Shown piece by piece: positions 16,792 to 25,146 of a stretch of 64,000 bases of DNA. The stretch is taken from contig JADIZZ010000020.1 of the NCBI GenBank assembly GCA_016704535.1, forward strand, positions 62,001 through 126,000, in the 5' to 3' direction. A program made the position numbers and the translations under genes. Under the pieces are notes generated by a model. It was not told the origin of the DNA, searched no databases, and saw only the letters and a program-made list of their open reading frames with translations. This stretch comes from Betaproteobacteria bacterium (GTDB lineage Bacteria; Pseudomonadota; Gammaproteobacteria; Burkholderiales; Burkholderiaceae_C). Within the stretch, counting starts at the first letter, position 1. Every line of letters begins with the position of its first letter.

Positions 16792-16989
16792 TTATCGACC
16801 GTGGCCGTCGCCCCGGCGGTGCTCGCGCGGTGCCGGCTGCATGATGGGCTGGCCTTCGGCCGGGCCGGCGTAATAGCCGCCGTGGCCGTGACGGCCACGC
16901 GCGCCATAAGGCAACACGATGCAACCGGTGACGGTGGCTGCCAGCACGGCCAGCACGCCGAGCTTCAGAACACGGTGAATTACAGACAT
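16792..16989 (-). CDS. Small predicted lipoprotein, Gly/His-rich
   Basis: 65 residues from MSVIHRVLKLGV at 16989, with a GGAG ribosome site just upstream; the longer open frame above is not supported. The hydrophobic signal is followed by a lipobox ending VTGC (Cys25), so it is probably lipid-anchored. The mature part is rich in Gly, His, Tyr and Arg with no recognised domain. It is convergent with the EtfD-like gene. The function is unknown. Confidence 0.65.
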   Translation of the reverse strand: MSVIHRVLKLGVLAVLAATVTGCIVLPYGARGRHGHGGYYAGPAEGQPIMQPAPREHRRGDGHGR

Positions 16990-17177
16990 GCTTGGCTCCA
17001 TCGTCGGGGAAACAGCTCCGCCAGGGCCTTCAACGGCAGCTCGGGGGTGTCGTTGACCGGCTCCGGTGGCGATGACCGTAAAGCTCGGGTAAAGCAGGGC
17101 GCGGTACCGGCCCCTGTCCCGGCCCCGCCGTGATGCAGTCGCGATGCATTCGCCCGTGCTGTCTACACTGCGGCTGC

Positions 17178-18869
17178 ATGAGCCTTTCAAGGTGCGGGCC
17201 GACATTCACGCTGCGACGGCGCGAGACGCTGGTGCTGGCCGCCGGGCTGTGCAGCGGCTGGTCAACCGGTGCAGGCGGCGTGGAGCCGGCCAACGCGAGT
17301 GGCGGCAGCGCGCGCAGCGCGCCCCTGCTGCAGGGCCTGGACGGCTGGCGCTTCGCGGTCGAGACACGCCAGCGTGAAGTGCAGCGTTACGCCGACCAGG
17401 GCGTGCTGCTGGTCTACGGCTTCAACCCCGAGGAGGCGGCGCGCTCACTGCAGATGGCGGTGACGCTGGACGCGGCCTGCGCCAGCGCCTGGTGGGCCCT
17501 GGCCTGGGCGCTGGGGCCGAACATCAACAGCGACATGGCGCCCGACGCCGCGCCGCGGGTGCACGAAGCGCTGCGCCAGGCGCGCGCCCATGCCGCGCGG
17601 GCTACGCCGGTGCGTCGGGCGCTGATCGAGGCGCTGTCCTTGCGGCATGCGCCGGGCCGCGAGATCGACGAGGAGGGCTATGCCGAGCGCCTGCAGGTGG
17701 TGGCGCGACGCCATCCGCGCGACGCCGACGTGGCGATGCTGGCCGCCGAGTCGCTGCTCAACCTGCACCCCTACGACTGGTGGCTGCCCGACGGCCGTCC
17801 CCAGCCCTGGACGCCGCCGATCGAGCGCCTGCTGCAGCGGGCCATGGCGCTGCAGCCGCGCCACCCCGGAGCACACCATTACTGGATCCACCTGCAGGAG
17901 TCCTCGCCGCATCCCGAGCGTGCACGCGCCAGTGCCGACTTTCTTCGCCATGCCTTCCCGGGCTCGGGCCACCTGCTGCACATGCCGTCGCACATCGACA
18001 TGCGCACCGGCCGCTTCGACGAGGCGATCCGCGCCAACCAGCGTTCGATCGAAGCCGACGAGCGCTACCTGGCGCAGGTCGACGCGCAGGGTGCCTACCG
18101 CGTGGGCTACGTGGCGCACAACCACCACTTCCTGTGGGCGGCGGCGGGCATGGCGGGCCGCCAGGCGCTGGCGCTGCAGGCCGCGCAGGCGGCCTGGCCC
18201 GCGGCCTGCGGCCCGGCCCGGCGCGACCCCGGCACGGCCATCGTGCAGCAGTACGGCGTGCTGCCGTATTTCACGCTGGTGCGCTTCGGCCAGTGGGACA
18301 TGCTGCTGCGCGGCACGCTGCCGCCCGACGGGCCGGCACCCTACCCGCTGGTGGTGTGGCACTTCGCGCGCGGCACGGCGCTGGCGCGCACCGGGCAGCT
18401 GGACGGCGCACAAGAGGAACTGGCGCGCCTGCAGGCCGCGGCGGCCGCCCCCGCGCTGCAGGGCATGCGCATCAAGAACATCAACCCCGCCGCGCAGCTG
18501 GTGCGCATCGCCACGCTGACGCTGCAGGCCGAGCTGGCGCTGGCACGCGCACGGCCAGCGGCGGCCGTGACGCTGCTGCTCGAGGCCACCGCGGCGGAAG
18601 ACGCGCTGGCCTACGACGAACCCCACCTGTGGCTGGCGCCCACCCGCCACGCGCTGGGCGCGGTGCTGCTGGCGGCGGGCCAGGCCGCCGCGGCCGTCCA
18701 GGTCTACCGTGAAGACTTGCGCCATTACCCTGGCAACGGCTGGTCTCTCGGCGGCCTGGCGCTGGCGCTGGGGCAGTTGCAGCAGCCCGCGGCCGCCGCG
18801 AAGGCGGCTGCCGAGGCGAAGGCGGCCTTTGCCGGTGCCGAGCGCTTGCCCGCGGGCTCGCGCTTCTGA
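17178..18869 (+). CDS. Tat-exported TPR-like protein of unknown function
   Basis: 563 residues from MSLSRCGPTFTL at 17178; a start 16 codons upstream is less likely because it puts extra charged and Cys residues before the signal. LRRRETLVLAAGLCSG resembles a Tat signal with hydrophobic core. The rest is almost all helical, Ala-rich, tetratricopeptide-like repeats (for example AARSLQMAVTLDAACASAWWALAWALG) with a well-kept middle block HLLHMPSHIDMRTGRFDEAI. That block occurs in many uncharacterised proteobacterial TPR proteins. No catalytic motif is seen. Confidence 0.75.
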   Translation: MSLSRCGPTFTLRRRETLVLAAGLCSGWSTGAGGVEPANASGGSARSAPLLQGLDGWRFAVETRQREVQRYADQGVLLVYGFNPEEAARSLQMAVTLDAACASAWWALAWALGPNINSDMAPDAAPRVHEALRQARAHAARATPVRRALIEALSLRHAPGREIDEEGYAERLQVVARRHPRDADVAMLAAESLLNLHPYDWWLPDGRPQPWTPPIERLLQRAMALQPRHPGAHHYWIHLQESSPHPERARASADFLRHAFPGSGHLLHMPSHIDMRTGRFDEAIRANQRSIEADERYLAQVDAQGAYRVGYVAHNHHFLWAAAGMAGRQALALQAAQAAWPAACGPARRDPGTAIVQQYGVLPYFTLVRFGQWDMLLRGTLPPDGPAPYPLVVWHFARGTALARTGQLDGAQEELARLQAAAAAPALQGMRIKNINPAAQLVRIATLTLQAELALARARPAAAVTLLLEATAAEDALAYDEPHLWLAPTRHALGAVLLAAGQAAAAVQVYREDLRHYPGNGWSLGGLALALGQLQQPAAAAKAAAEAKAAFAGAERLPAGSRF

Positions 18870-18941
18870 GCCGACCGCGCCCGCGGGCGTGCGGGCAGAA
18901 GGTCCTGTTCCCGCACAAATCAGGGTAAACCCGGCCCCACC

Positions 18942-18955
18942 TTGACTTGCGTCAG
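18942..18955. promoter_or_regulatory. Weak FNR/Crp-type palindrome upstream of psrA-like gene
   Basis: TTGACTTGCGTCAG is an inverted repeat TTGAC-N4-GTCAG, 7 of 10 to the FNR consensus, 106 bp before the psrA-like ATG. It is weaker than the other FNR-like sites in the window and is listed because the downstream genes are of an anaerobic type. Confidence 0.3.
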
Positions 18956-18975
18956 GGTGGGGCGCCGGCGGATCG

Positions 18976-18991
18976 ATACCGTAGGGGGCAT
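18976..18991. promoter_or_regulatory. Candidate sulfur-regulon operator, site 1
   Basis: ATACCGTAGGGGGCAT has half-sites ATACC and GGCAT separated by six bases, with a G-rich centre. It differs from the perfect ATACC-N6-GGTAT palindrome at 24555 by one base in the half-sites. CsoR/CstR-family repressors are known to use A/T-flanked C-run/G-run palindromes, and a CsoR-family gene lies at 26958. The link is inferred. Confidence 0.4.
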
Positions 18992-19061
18992 CTGAAAGCG
19001 GTACCCGGCAGGTCGGCAATGGCGACTGGCTTCGTGCCGCGCCAGCGCACCGAGGACCCCC

Positions 19062-21260
19062 ATGACACAGCTTTCACGCCGGCGCTTTCTAGCCATATCC
19101 ACGGCCACCCTGGGCGCCACCGGAGTCGCGACGCAATGGGCAACCCTGACCGGCTCGGCGAATGCGGCGCAGGTTGCCGCCGGCACCGTGAAGGAAATTC
19201 CCACCTTCTGCGAGATGTGCTTCTGGCGCTGCGGCGGTATCGCCCACGTGCGTGACGGCAAGCTCTGGAAGTTCGAGGGCAACCCCAAGGACCCGCAGAG
19301 CAACGGCCGCCTGTGCCCGCGCGGCACCGGCGCGGTCGGCGCGCACTACGACCCCTACCGCCTGCGCCAGCCGCTGATGCGCGTGGGCGAACGCGGCAAG
19401 GAGCAGTGGAAGGCCGTGAGCTGGGACGAGGCGCTGGGCTTCGTGGCCGAGAAGATGAACAAGATCAAGGCCGAACACGGGCCCGAGTCGGTGGCGCTGT
19501 TCAACCACGGCTTCGGCCAGCGTTTCTTCCAGCACGTGCTGAAGAGCTGGGGTGTCATCAACTACGCCGGTTCGTCCTACGCGCAGTGCCGCGGCGCGCG
19601 CGATGTCGGCTTCCTGCTGACCTACGGCGCCGGCGTCGGTTCACCCGAGCCCACCGACATCAAGAACACCGACTGCCTGGTGCTCATCGGCTCGCACCTG
19701 GGCGAGAACATGCACAACTCGCAGGTGCAGGAATTTGCGCAGGCGGTGGAGCGCAAGGTGCCCGTCATCGTCGTCGACCCGCGTTACTCGGTGGCCGCCA
19801 GCAAGGCCAAGTACTGGCTGCCGGTGAAGGCCGGCACCGACATCGCACTGCTGCTGGCCTGGTGCAACCTGCTCGTCACCGAAGGCCGCTACGACAAGGC
19901 CTTCGTCGAGAAGCACGGCCTCGGCTTCGACAAGTTCGCGGCCGAGATCAAGGGCTACACGGTCGAGTGGGCGGCCGAGCAGTGCGACGTGCCGGCGCAG
20001 CTGATCCGTGCCGCCGCGCGTGAATTCGCCAGCCATGCACCGCGGGCCATCGTCCACCCCGGCCGCCGCGTGAACTGGTACGGCGACGACACGCAGCGCA
20101 GCCGCGCCATCGCGCTGCTGAACGCGCTGCTGGGCAACTACGGCCGCCAGGGCGGGATGTTCGTGTCGCAGGGCATGAAGCTGGCACCGTACCCGCTGCC
20201 CAAGTACCCGGAACACACCAAGCCGCGGCTGGACAGTGCCGAGGGCGACCGCTACCCCTTCGCCGACGAGGGGGTCACCACCGCCATCCGCGACGCCACG
20301 ATCAGCGGCCAGCCCTACCCGGTGAAGGGCTGGTTCGTCTACTCGGCGAACCTGATGCAGGCCCTGCCCAACGAGGCCGAGACCATCAAGGCGATCCAGC
20401 AGCTCGACCTGCTGGTGGTGTGCGACACCATGCCCAGCGAGATGGCGGGCTGGGCCGACGTGATCCTGCCCGACACCATCTTCCTCGAACGCCACGACGA
20501 GGTGCTCACCGGCTTCGGCCGCAACGGCTGGGCGGCGCTGCGCCAGCCCGTGGTGGCGCCCCCGCACGACCAGAAGCCGGCCTGGTGGATCGCCAAGCAG
20601 CTGGCCGAGAAGCTGGGCATCGGCGCCTGCATGCCCTTCAAGGACATGGAGGAGTACCTGTCGTACCGGCTCGAGAAGTCGGGCCACAGCTGGGAGACCT
20701 TCAAGAAGGAAGGGATCATCGTCGCGCCGCACAAGCCCATCACCGTCGAGGAGGGGCTGGAACTGGAGTTCGCCACGCCCAGCGGCAAGGTCGAGTTCTG
20801 GTCCGACCAGCTGGCCGCGAAGGGTTTCGACCCGGTGCCCAAGTACACCAAGCACCCCGAGGCGCCGGCCGGCCTCTTCCGCCTGATCACCGGGCGCGCA
20901 CCGGGCCACACCTTCAGCCGCACGCAGACCAACCCGCTGCTGCACGACCTGATGCCCGAGAACGAGGTCTGGGTGAACACCGCCACGGCGGTGAAGCTGG
21001 GCCTGAAGAACCGCGAATACGTGACGCTGAAGAACCAGGATGGCGTGGTCAGCAACCGCATCCGCGTGAAGGCCACGCAGCGTATCCGCGAGGACACGGT
21101 CTACATGGTCTATGGCTTCGGCCACACCAACAAGATGCTGAAGACCGCCTACCTCAAGGGCGCCAGCGCCGGCGGACTGAACACTCACTACAAGACGGAT
21201 CCGATCATGGGTGCGACCAGCATCCATACGAACTTCGTCAGCCTGATCAAGGAGGCCTGA
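19062..21260 (+). CDS. psrA: PsrA/PhsA-type molybdopterin oxidoreductase, catalytic subunit
   Basis: 732 residues. A Tat signal (LSRRRFLAIST) shows periplasmic action. The [4Fe-4S] ligands are Cys50, Cys53, Cys57 and Cys85, and Cys176 in SSYAQCRGAR is the likely Mo ligand. The length and Cys ligand fit the polysulfide/thiosulfate reductase (PsrA/PhsA) branch; tetrathionate reductase TtrA is much longer, and cytoplasmic SoeA lacks a Tat signal. Rhodanese and YeeE genes downstream support a sulfur substrate. The direction, polysulfide or thiosulfate reduction versus oxidation, is not fixed by sequence. It begins a tight cluster with the B and C subunits. Confidence 0.85.
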   Translation: MTQLSRRRFLAISTATLGATGVATQWATLTGSANAAQVAAGTVKEIPTFCEMCFWRCGGIAHVRDGKLWKFEGNPKDPQSNGRLCPRGTGAVGAHYDPYRLRQPLMRVGERGKEQWKAVSWDEALGFVAEKMNKIKAEHGPESVALFNHGFGQRFFQHVLKSWGVINYAGSSYAQCRGARDVGFLLTYGAGVGSPEPTDIKNTDCLVLIGSHLGENMHNSQVQEFAQAVERKVPVIVVDPRYSVAASKAKYWLPVKAGTDIALLLAWCNLLVTEGRYDKAFVEKHGLGFDKFAAEIKGYTVEWAAEQCDVPAQLIRAAAREFASHAPRAIVHPGRRVNWYGDDTQRSRAIALLNALLGNYGRQGGMFVSQGMKLAPYPLPKYPEHTKPRLDSAEGDRYPFADEGVTTAIRDATISGQPYPVKGWFVYSANLMQALPNEAETIKAIQQLDLLVVCDTMPSEMAGWADVILPDTIFLERHDEVLTGFGRNGWAALRQPVVAPPHDQKPAWWIAKQLAEKLGIGACMPFKDMEEYLSYRLEKSGHSWETFKKEGIIVAPHKPITVEEGLELEFATPSGKVEFWSDQLAAKGFDPVPKYTKHPEAPAGLFRLITGRAPGHTFSRTQTNPLLHDLMPENEVWVNTATAVKLGLKNREYVTLKNQDGVVSNRIRVKATQRIREDTVYMVYGFGHTNKMLKTAYLKGASAGGLNTHYKTDPIMGATSIHTNFVSLIKEA

Positions 21261-21261
21261 C

Positions 21262-21801
21262 ATGGCCCGCTTTGGAATGGTCATCGACACCCGCAAGTGC
21301 GTGGGGTGCCAGGACTGCGTCGTGGCCTGCCAGGTCGAGAACGACGTGCCCCACGGCTACTGCCGCGACTGGATCGCCACCGAGGTGCGCGGCACCTTCC
21401 CGCAGCTGACGATGGAGATCCGCACCGAGCGCTGCAACCACTGCGACAACCCGCCCTGCGTGAGTTGCTGCCCCACGGGGGCCAGTCACGTCGAGGACTT
21501 CGGCCACACGGTGCACGTCACGGCCAACAAGTGCATCGGCTGCAAGGCCTGCATTGCGGCCTGCCCCTACGACGCCCGTTACGTGCACCCCGAGGGTTAT
21601 GTCGACAAGTGCACCTTCTGCCTGCACCGCGTGAAGGACGGCAAGGACCCGGCCTGCGTCTCGGTCTGCCCCACGCACTGCATGCATTTCGGCGACCTGG
21701 ACGACCCGAAGAGCAAGGTCAACGCCCTGCTCGCCACCCGCAAGCACCACACGCTGCTGCCCGAAGCCGGCACCAAGCCGCGCATCTTCTACCTGACCTG
21801 A
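21262..21801 (+). CDS. psrB: PsrB-type ferredoxin subunit with four [4Fe-4S] clusters
   Basis: 179 residues. Four cysteine groups are seen: CVGCQDCVVAC, CNHCDNPPCVSCCP, CIGCKACIAACP and CTFCLHR with CVSVCP. This is the DMSO-reductase-family electron-transfer subunit pattern. It should relay electrons between the NrfD-like membrane subunit and PsrA, probably in the periplasm by co-export with the Tat-bearing A subunit. The start follows the psrA stop by one base, with AAGGAGG ideally placed. Confidence 0.93.
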   Translation: MARFGMVIDTRKCVGCQDCVVACQVENDVPHGYCRDWIATEVRGTFPQLTMEIRTERCNHCDNPPCVSCCPTGASHVEDFGHTVHVTANKCIGCKACIAACPYDARYVHPEGYVDKCTFCLHRVKDGKDPACVSVCPTHCMHFGDLDDPKSKVNALLATRKHHTLLPEAGTKPRIFYLT

Positions 21802-21814
21802 AGGAGCAGCCGCC

Positions 21815-22867
21815 ATGCTCGAAGTCACCTCCACCCGGCACAACCCGCTCATCGACCCGCATCTGGCGGTGTGGAGCTGGGAGATCCCGCTCTATCTCTT
21901 CGTCGGCGGCATCGTCGCCGGCATGATGGTCATCGGCGGGCTGGCCATGCTGCGCCTGGCCAGGGGCGAGGACAGCCGCAAGTTCTTCTCGATGCAGACG
22001 CCGTTGCTGGCTTTCGTGCTGATGAACATCGGCATGCTGGCGCTGCTGCTCGACCTGACGCACCGGCTCTACGTCTGGCGCATCTACCTCACGTTCCAAT
22101 ACCAGTCGCCGATGGCCTGGGGCTCGTGGGTGTTGCTCGTCGTCTACGGCGTGCTGCTGGTCTCGGCGCTCATCCGCCTGCCCGACGCTTGGCCGTGGCT
22201 GGGCCGCAAGGTGCCGGTGCTGCAGAAGGTGTCGGATGCCCTCGTCGGTCGGCCGCAGTGGATCAGCGCGCTGGGCTGGGCCAACGTGGGGCTGGGCATC
22301 GTCCTGGGCATCTACACCGGCATCCTGCTGAACACCATGGTGGCGCGGCCGCTGTGGAACAGCGCCATCCTCGGCCCCTTGTTCCTGGTATCGGGCCTGT
22401 CGGCGGGGGTGGCCACCATGCACATCGTGGCCACGCTGCTGCAGGGCCGCCCGGCGCCGCAGGGCCTGGTCGGCGGTGCCTTCTCGGCCATGCTGCTGCC
22501 GCTGGGCCCGCAGCACCCCGACAAGCCCACGGCCCACGGGCTGGTGCGCTACGACCAGATGTTCCTGGTCGCCGAACTGGTATTCATCGCCATCCTGCTC
22601 ATCAACCTGAACACCATGTCGGCGTCGCACGCGGTGGCGGCCTCGCTCATCACCAGCGGCCCTTACGCCATGGCCTTCTGGGGCGGCGTGGTGATCGTCG
22701 GCGTGCTGCTGCCGCTGGCCTGGCAGGCGCTGGAGCTCGCGCACAAGGTCAAGCACACCGTGGCCCCGGCGGTGCTGGTGCTGGTGGGTGGCTTCACGCT
22801 GCGCTGGATCATGGTCAACGCCGGGCAGGTGAGCGAGATCGTGCCTGTGCTCTCGATGGCACCGTGA
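21815..22867 (+). CDS. psrC: PsrC/NrfD-type quinone-interacting membrane subunit
   Basis: 350 residues with eight to nine hydrophobic segments, beginning WSWEIPLYLFVGGIVAGMM, the usual first helix of NrfD/PsrC proteins. It lacks cofactors and exchanges electrons with membrane quinone. Length and helix count match the PsrC family. It is preceded by AAGGAG and forms one cluster with psrA and psrB. The presence of menA in the window makes menaquinone a plausible donor. Confidence 0.92.
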   Translation: MLEVTSTRHNPLIDPHLAVWSWEIPLYLFVGGIVAGMMVIGGLAMLRLARGEDSRKFFSMQTPLLAFVLMNIGMLALLLDLTHRLYVWRIYLTFQYQSPMAWGSWVLLVVYGVLLVSALIRLPDAWPWLGRKVPVLQKVSDALVGRPQWISALGWANVGLGIVLGIYTGILLNTMVARPLWNSAILGPLFLVSGLSAGVATMHIVATLLQGRPAPQGLVGGAFSAMLLPLGPQHPDKPTAHGLVRYDQMFLVAELVFIAILLINLNTMSASHAVAASLITSGPYAMAFWGGVVIVGVLLPLAWQALELAHKVKHTVAPAVLVLVGGFTLRWIMVNAGQVSEIVPVLSMAP

Positions 22868-22982
22868 ACATCCGGACGATGAAGCGCCCGAACCAATTTC
22901 CCTGAAGCCCGAACGGCACGCGCCTGTCGCAAGGACACAGAACCGCTGCCGCCGAGCCGTATTCCTTCTTGAAAGGCAAACC

Positions 22983-24374
22983 ATGTTCCGCAAGACACTG
23001 ATAGGCGCGCTCGCCCTGGGCGCACAACTCGCCGTGGCACAGACCCCAGCTCCGGCAACCGCAGAGAAGGCCAAGGCGCCGCAGCCCGCCATGTGCGCCG
23101 CGTGCCACAAGCTGACGCCGCAGCAAATGGGCGGCTATCTCGACTCGGCGGCCCTCAAGTCGCAGTCGGTACAGCTCGACGTGGGCGCCGCGGCACCGCA
23201 GATCCTGCGTTTCGACGCCAAGACGCTGAAGGTGATCGACGACGGTGTCGAGAAGAAGCCCGAGCATCTGCGTGACGTGAAGAAGCGCCACGAGACCCAG
23301 GTGACCTGGGTCGAGAAGGACGGCGCGAAGTTCGTCACCGAGATCCGCTTCAAGGGCCCGGTCAAGATCGATCCGAAGAACCTCATCGACTACGCCGGCG
23401 TGGCCAGGCTGGTGGACGAGGGTCCGGCGAAGGCGCCGTTCACGCTGATCGACTCGCGCCCGCTCGTGCGCTTCCAGGAAGGCGCAATCCCCGGTGCGAT
23501 CCATCTGCCTTTCATCGGCTTCGACAAGTTCGCCGACCGCCTGCCCAAGGACAAGGCGCAGCTCGTCGTCTTCTACTGTGGCGGCATCACCTGCACGCTG
23601 AGCCCGAACTCGCTGAAGAAGACCCAGCTGATGGGCTACACCAACCTGCGCGTCTACCGCGAGGGCGAGCCCGAGTGGAAGACCCGCAACTACCTCGTCA
23701 CGACGCCGACCTTCGTCAAGGCAGCCTATGTCGACCGCGACATCCCGCACGTGCTGATCGACGCGCGCAGCGCCGAAGACGCCACCAGCGGCCACATCAA
23801 GGGCGCCGTCTCGGTGCCCATGGGGCAGATGGCCGCCGTGCGCAAGTCCTTGCCGGAGCCGAAGCTGAATGCACCGCTGATCGTCTATGACGGCCGTGGT
23901 GGTGAACAGGCGGTGGCGGTGGCCCAGGCGCTGATCAAGGCCGGTCAGAAGAACGTGATGGTGCTCAAGGGCGGCATGGTCGACTGGGTGGCCGCGGGCT
24001 ACGCCGTCGAGTCCGGCGTGCCGGCACCGAAGCAGATCGCCTATGCGCCCAAGCCGCGTGCCGGGTCACTGCCCATGGCCGAGTTCACGACGCTGGCGAA
24101 GAACACGCCGGCCGGCGTGCTCATCCTCGACGTGCGCAACCCCGACGAAGCGCAGCAGGGCATGATCAAGGGTGCCGTGCTCATCCCGGACGAAGAACTC
24201 GTCGCACGCATCGCCGAACTGCCCAAGGGCAAGCGCATCGTCACGCACTGCCTCACTGGCATCCGCGCCGAGATGGCTTATCACAAGCTCAAGGAAGCGG
24301 GCTACAACGCCGCCTTCCTGAACAACGAGATCGAGGTCGCCAAGGACGGCAGCTTCAAGATCACACCGCGGTGA
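22983..24374 (+). CDS. Exported triple-rhodanese protein with one c-heme motif
   Basis: 463 residues with a Sec signal (cleavage near AVAQ, residue 20). A single heme-c motif CAACH lies at 38-42. Three rhodanese-like domains follow: about 138-235 with loop Cys199 (YCGGITC), 245-345 whose loop reads VYDGRGG without Cys, and 360-460 with Cys423 (HCLTGIRAE). Rhodaneses carry sulfane sulfur as a cysteine persulfide, so two active and one inactive domain are predicted. The protein probably accepts or delivers sulfane sulfur for the Psr-like enzyme in the periplasm. Whether the heme is really attached is untested. Confidence 0.85.
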   Translation: MFRKTLIGALALGAQLAVAQTPAPATAEKAKAPQPAMCAACHKLTPQQMGGYLDSAALKSQSVQLDVGAAAPQILRFDAKTLKVIDDGVEKKPEHLRDVKKRHETQVTWVEKDGAKFVTEIRFKGPVKIDPKNLIDYAGVARLVDEGPAKAPFTLIDSRPLVRFQEGAIPGAIHLPFIGFDKFADRLPKDKAQLVVFYCGGITCTLSPNSLKKTQLMGYTNLRVYREGEPEWKTRNYLVTTPTFVKAAYVDRDIPHVLIDARSAEDATSGHIKGAVSVPMGQMAAVRKSLPEPKLNAPLIVYDGRGGEQAVAVAQALIKAGQKNVMVLKGGMVDWVAAGYAVESGVPAPKQIAYAPKPRAGSLPMAEFTTLAKNTPAGVLILDVRNPDEAQQGMIKGAVLIPDEELVARIAELPKGKRIVTHCLTGIRAEMAYHKLKEAGYNAAFLNNEIEVAKDGSFKITPR

Positions 24375-24380
24375 ATGAAG

Positions 24381-24519
24381 CCCCCAAGCTCACTGCGTTC
24401 CCGCCGGCTGCCAGAGGCAGCCGGCCCTCGGGCCGTCCAAGCCCGCGCAGGCGGGCTTGGAGCCGCGGCCCTCAGACCCCCCGAGGGGGCTCTTGCTGCG
24501 GCCCGGCAGAGCCGGTTCC
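24381..24519. repeat. Structured intergenic repeat, copy 2
   Basis: A 139 bp element just after the triple-rhodanese gene. It shares with 14579-14710 the start CCCCCAAGCTC, the blocks GGCCGTCCAAG, CCGCGCAGG and AGCCGCGGCC, a C-run/G-run stem, and the end GGCCCGGCAGAGCCGGTTCC. Its hairpins (CCGGCTGCCAGAGGCAGCCGG split by an AGA loop, and CCAAGCCCGC-gca-GGCGGGCTTGG) have different bases from copy 1 but equal layout. It is not coding. Confidence 0.7.
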
Positions 24520-24554
24520 GCGCAAGGCCTTGGTGCGCCAGCCTGATGTTTTGG

Positions 24555-24570
24555 ATACCATAAAGGGTAT
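24555..24570. promoter_or_regulatory. Candidate sulfur-regulon operator, site 2
   Basis: ATACCATAAAGGGTAT is a perfect ATACC/GGTAT inverted repeat. It ends one base before an AGGAG ribosome site and 15 bp before the yeeE start, so bound protein would block initiation or early elongation. A near copy is upstream of the psrA-like gene. A CsoR-family repressor encoded at 26958 is the natural candidate to bind it; this is inferred. Confidence 0.55.
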
Positions 24571-24585
24571 AGGAGTCCAACGGAC

Positions 24586-25146
24586 ATGAGCACCCTGACA
24601 CACGCGCCCCTGGGCTCCACAGCCGAGCCCGCCACGGCGACAGCGCAGCCCTTCATGAACCCCTACCTGGCCGGTTTCATGCTCGGCCTGGTGCTGCTGG
24701 CCACCTACGTCGTCATGGGCCGCGGCCTGGGCGCCACGGCGGGCTTTGCAGGCCTGGCCACCTGGCTGGCCAGCTTCGGGGGTCTCGAGCACCTGCAGGC
24801 CAGCGGCGTGCACATGAAATACTGGAACGATGGCGCACCGCTGCTGAACTGGACGCTCTTCCTGCTGATCGGCGCCGTGGCCGGCGCGGCGCTCTCTGGC
24901 TGGCAGGCGCACCGCTTCAGCTTCACCGTCGAGCGCGGACCGCGCATCACCGATGGCCAACGCCTCGTGCTGGCCTTCGTCGGCGGTTTCATTGCCGCCT
25001 GCGGCGCCAAGCTGGCCAAGGGCTGCACCAGCGGACAGGCGCTGACGGGCGCTTCGGCGCTGAACGTCAGCGGGCTGGTCTTCCTGGGGGCGGTCTTCGT
25101 GTCCGCCTTCATCGTGGCGCAGCTCGCGCGCAAGGAGTGGTTGTGA
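24586..25146 (+). CDS. YeeE/YedE-family half transporter, N-terminal type
   Basis: 186 residues with four to five hydrophobic segments and the family motif GAKLAKGCTSGQALTG. YeeE (TsuA) imports thiosulfate in E. coli through relay cysteines. Here the usual full-length protein is split in two, and this half carries the GCTSG cysteine. It has an AGGAG site and a candidate operator directly upstream. Its stop overlaps the next start (TGATG), so the two halves are probably made together. Substrate thiosulfate or another sulfur compound is inferred. Confidence 0.88.
   Translation: MSTLTHAPLGSTAEPATATAQPFMNPYLAGFMLGLVLLATYVVMGRGLGATAGFAGLATWLASFGGLEHLQASGVHMKYWNDGAPLLNWTLFLLIGAVAGAALSGWQAHRFSFTVERGPRITDGQRLVLAFVGGFIAACGAKLAKGCTSGQALTGASALNVSGLVFLGAVFVSAFIVAQLARKEWL

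Noticed and set aside
19062..22867. Tetrathionate reductase (TtrABC) or cytoplasmic SoeABC sulfite dehydrogenase
   Set aside because: The A subunit is 732 residues, far shorter than TtrA, and carries a Tat signal, unlike SoeA; the PsrA/PhsA branch fits better.
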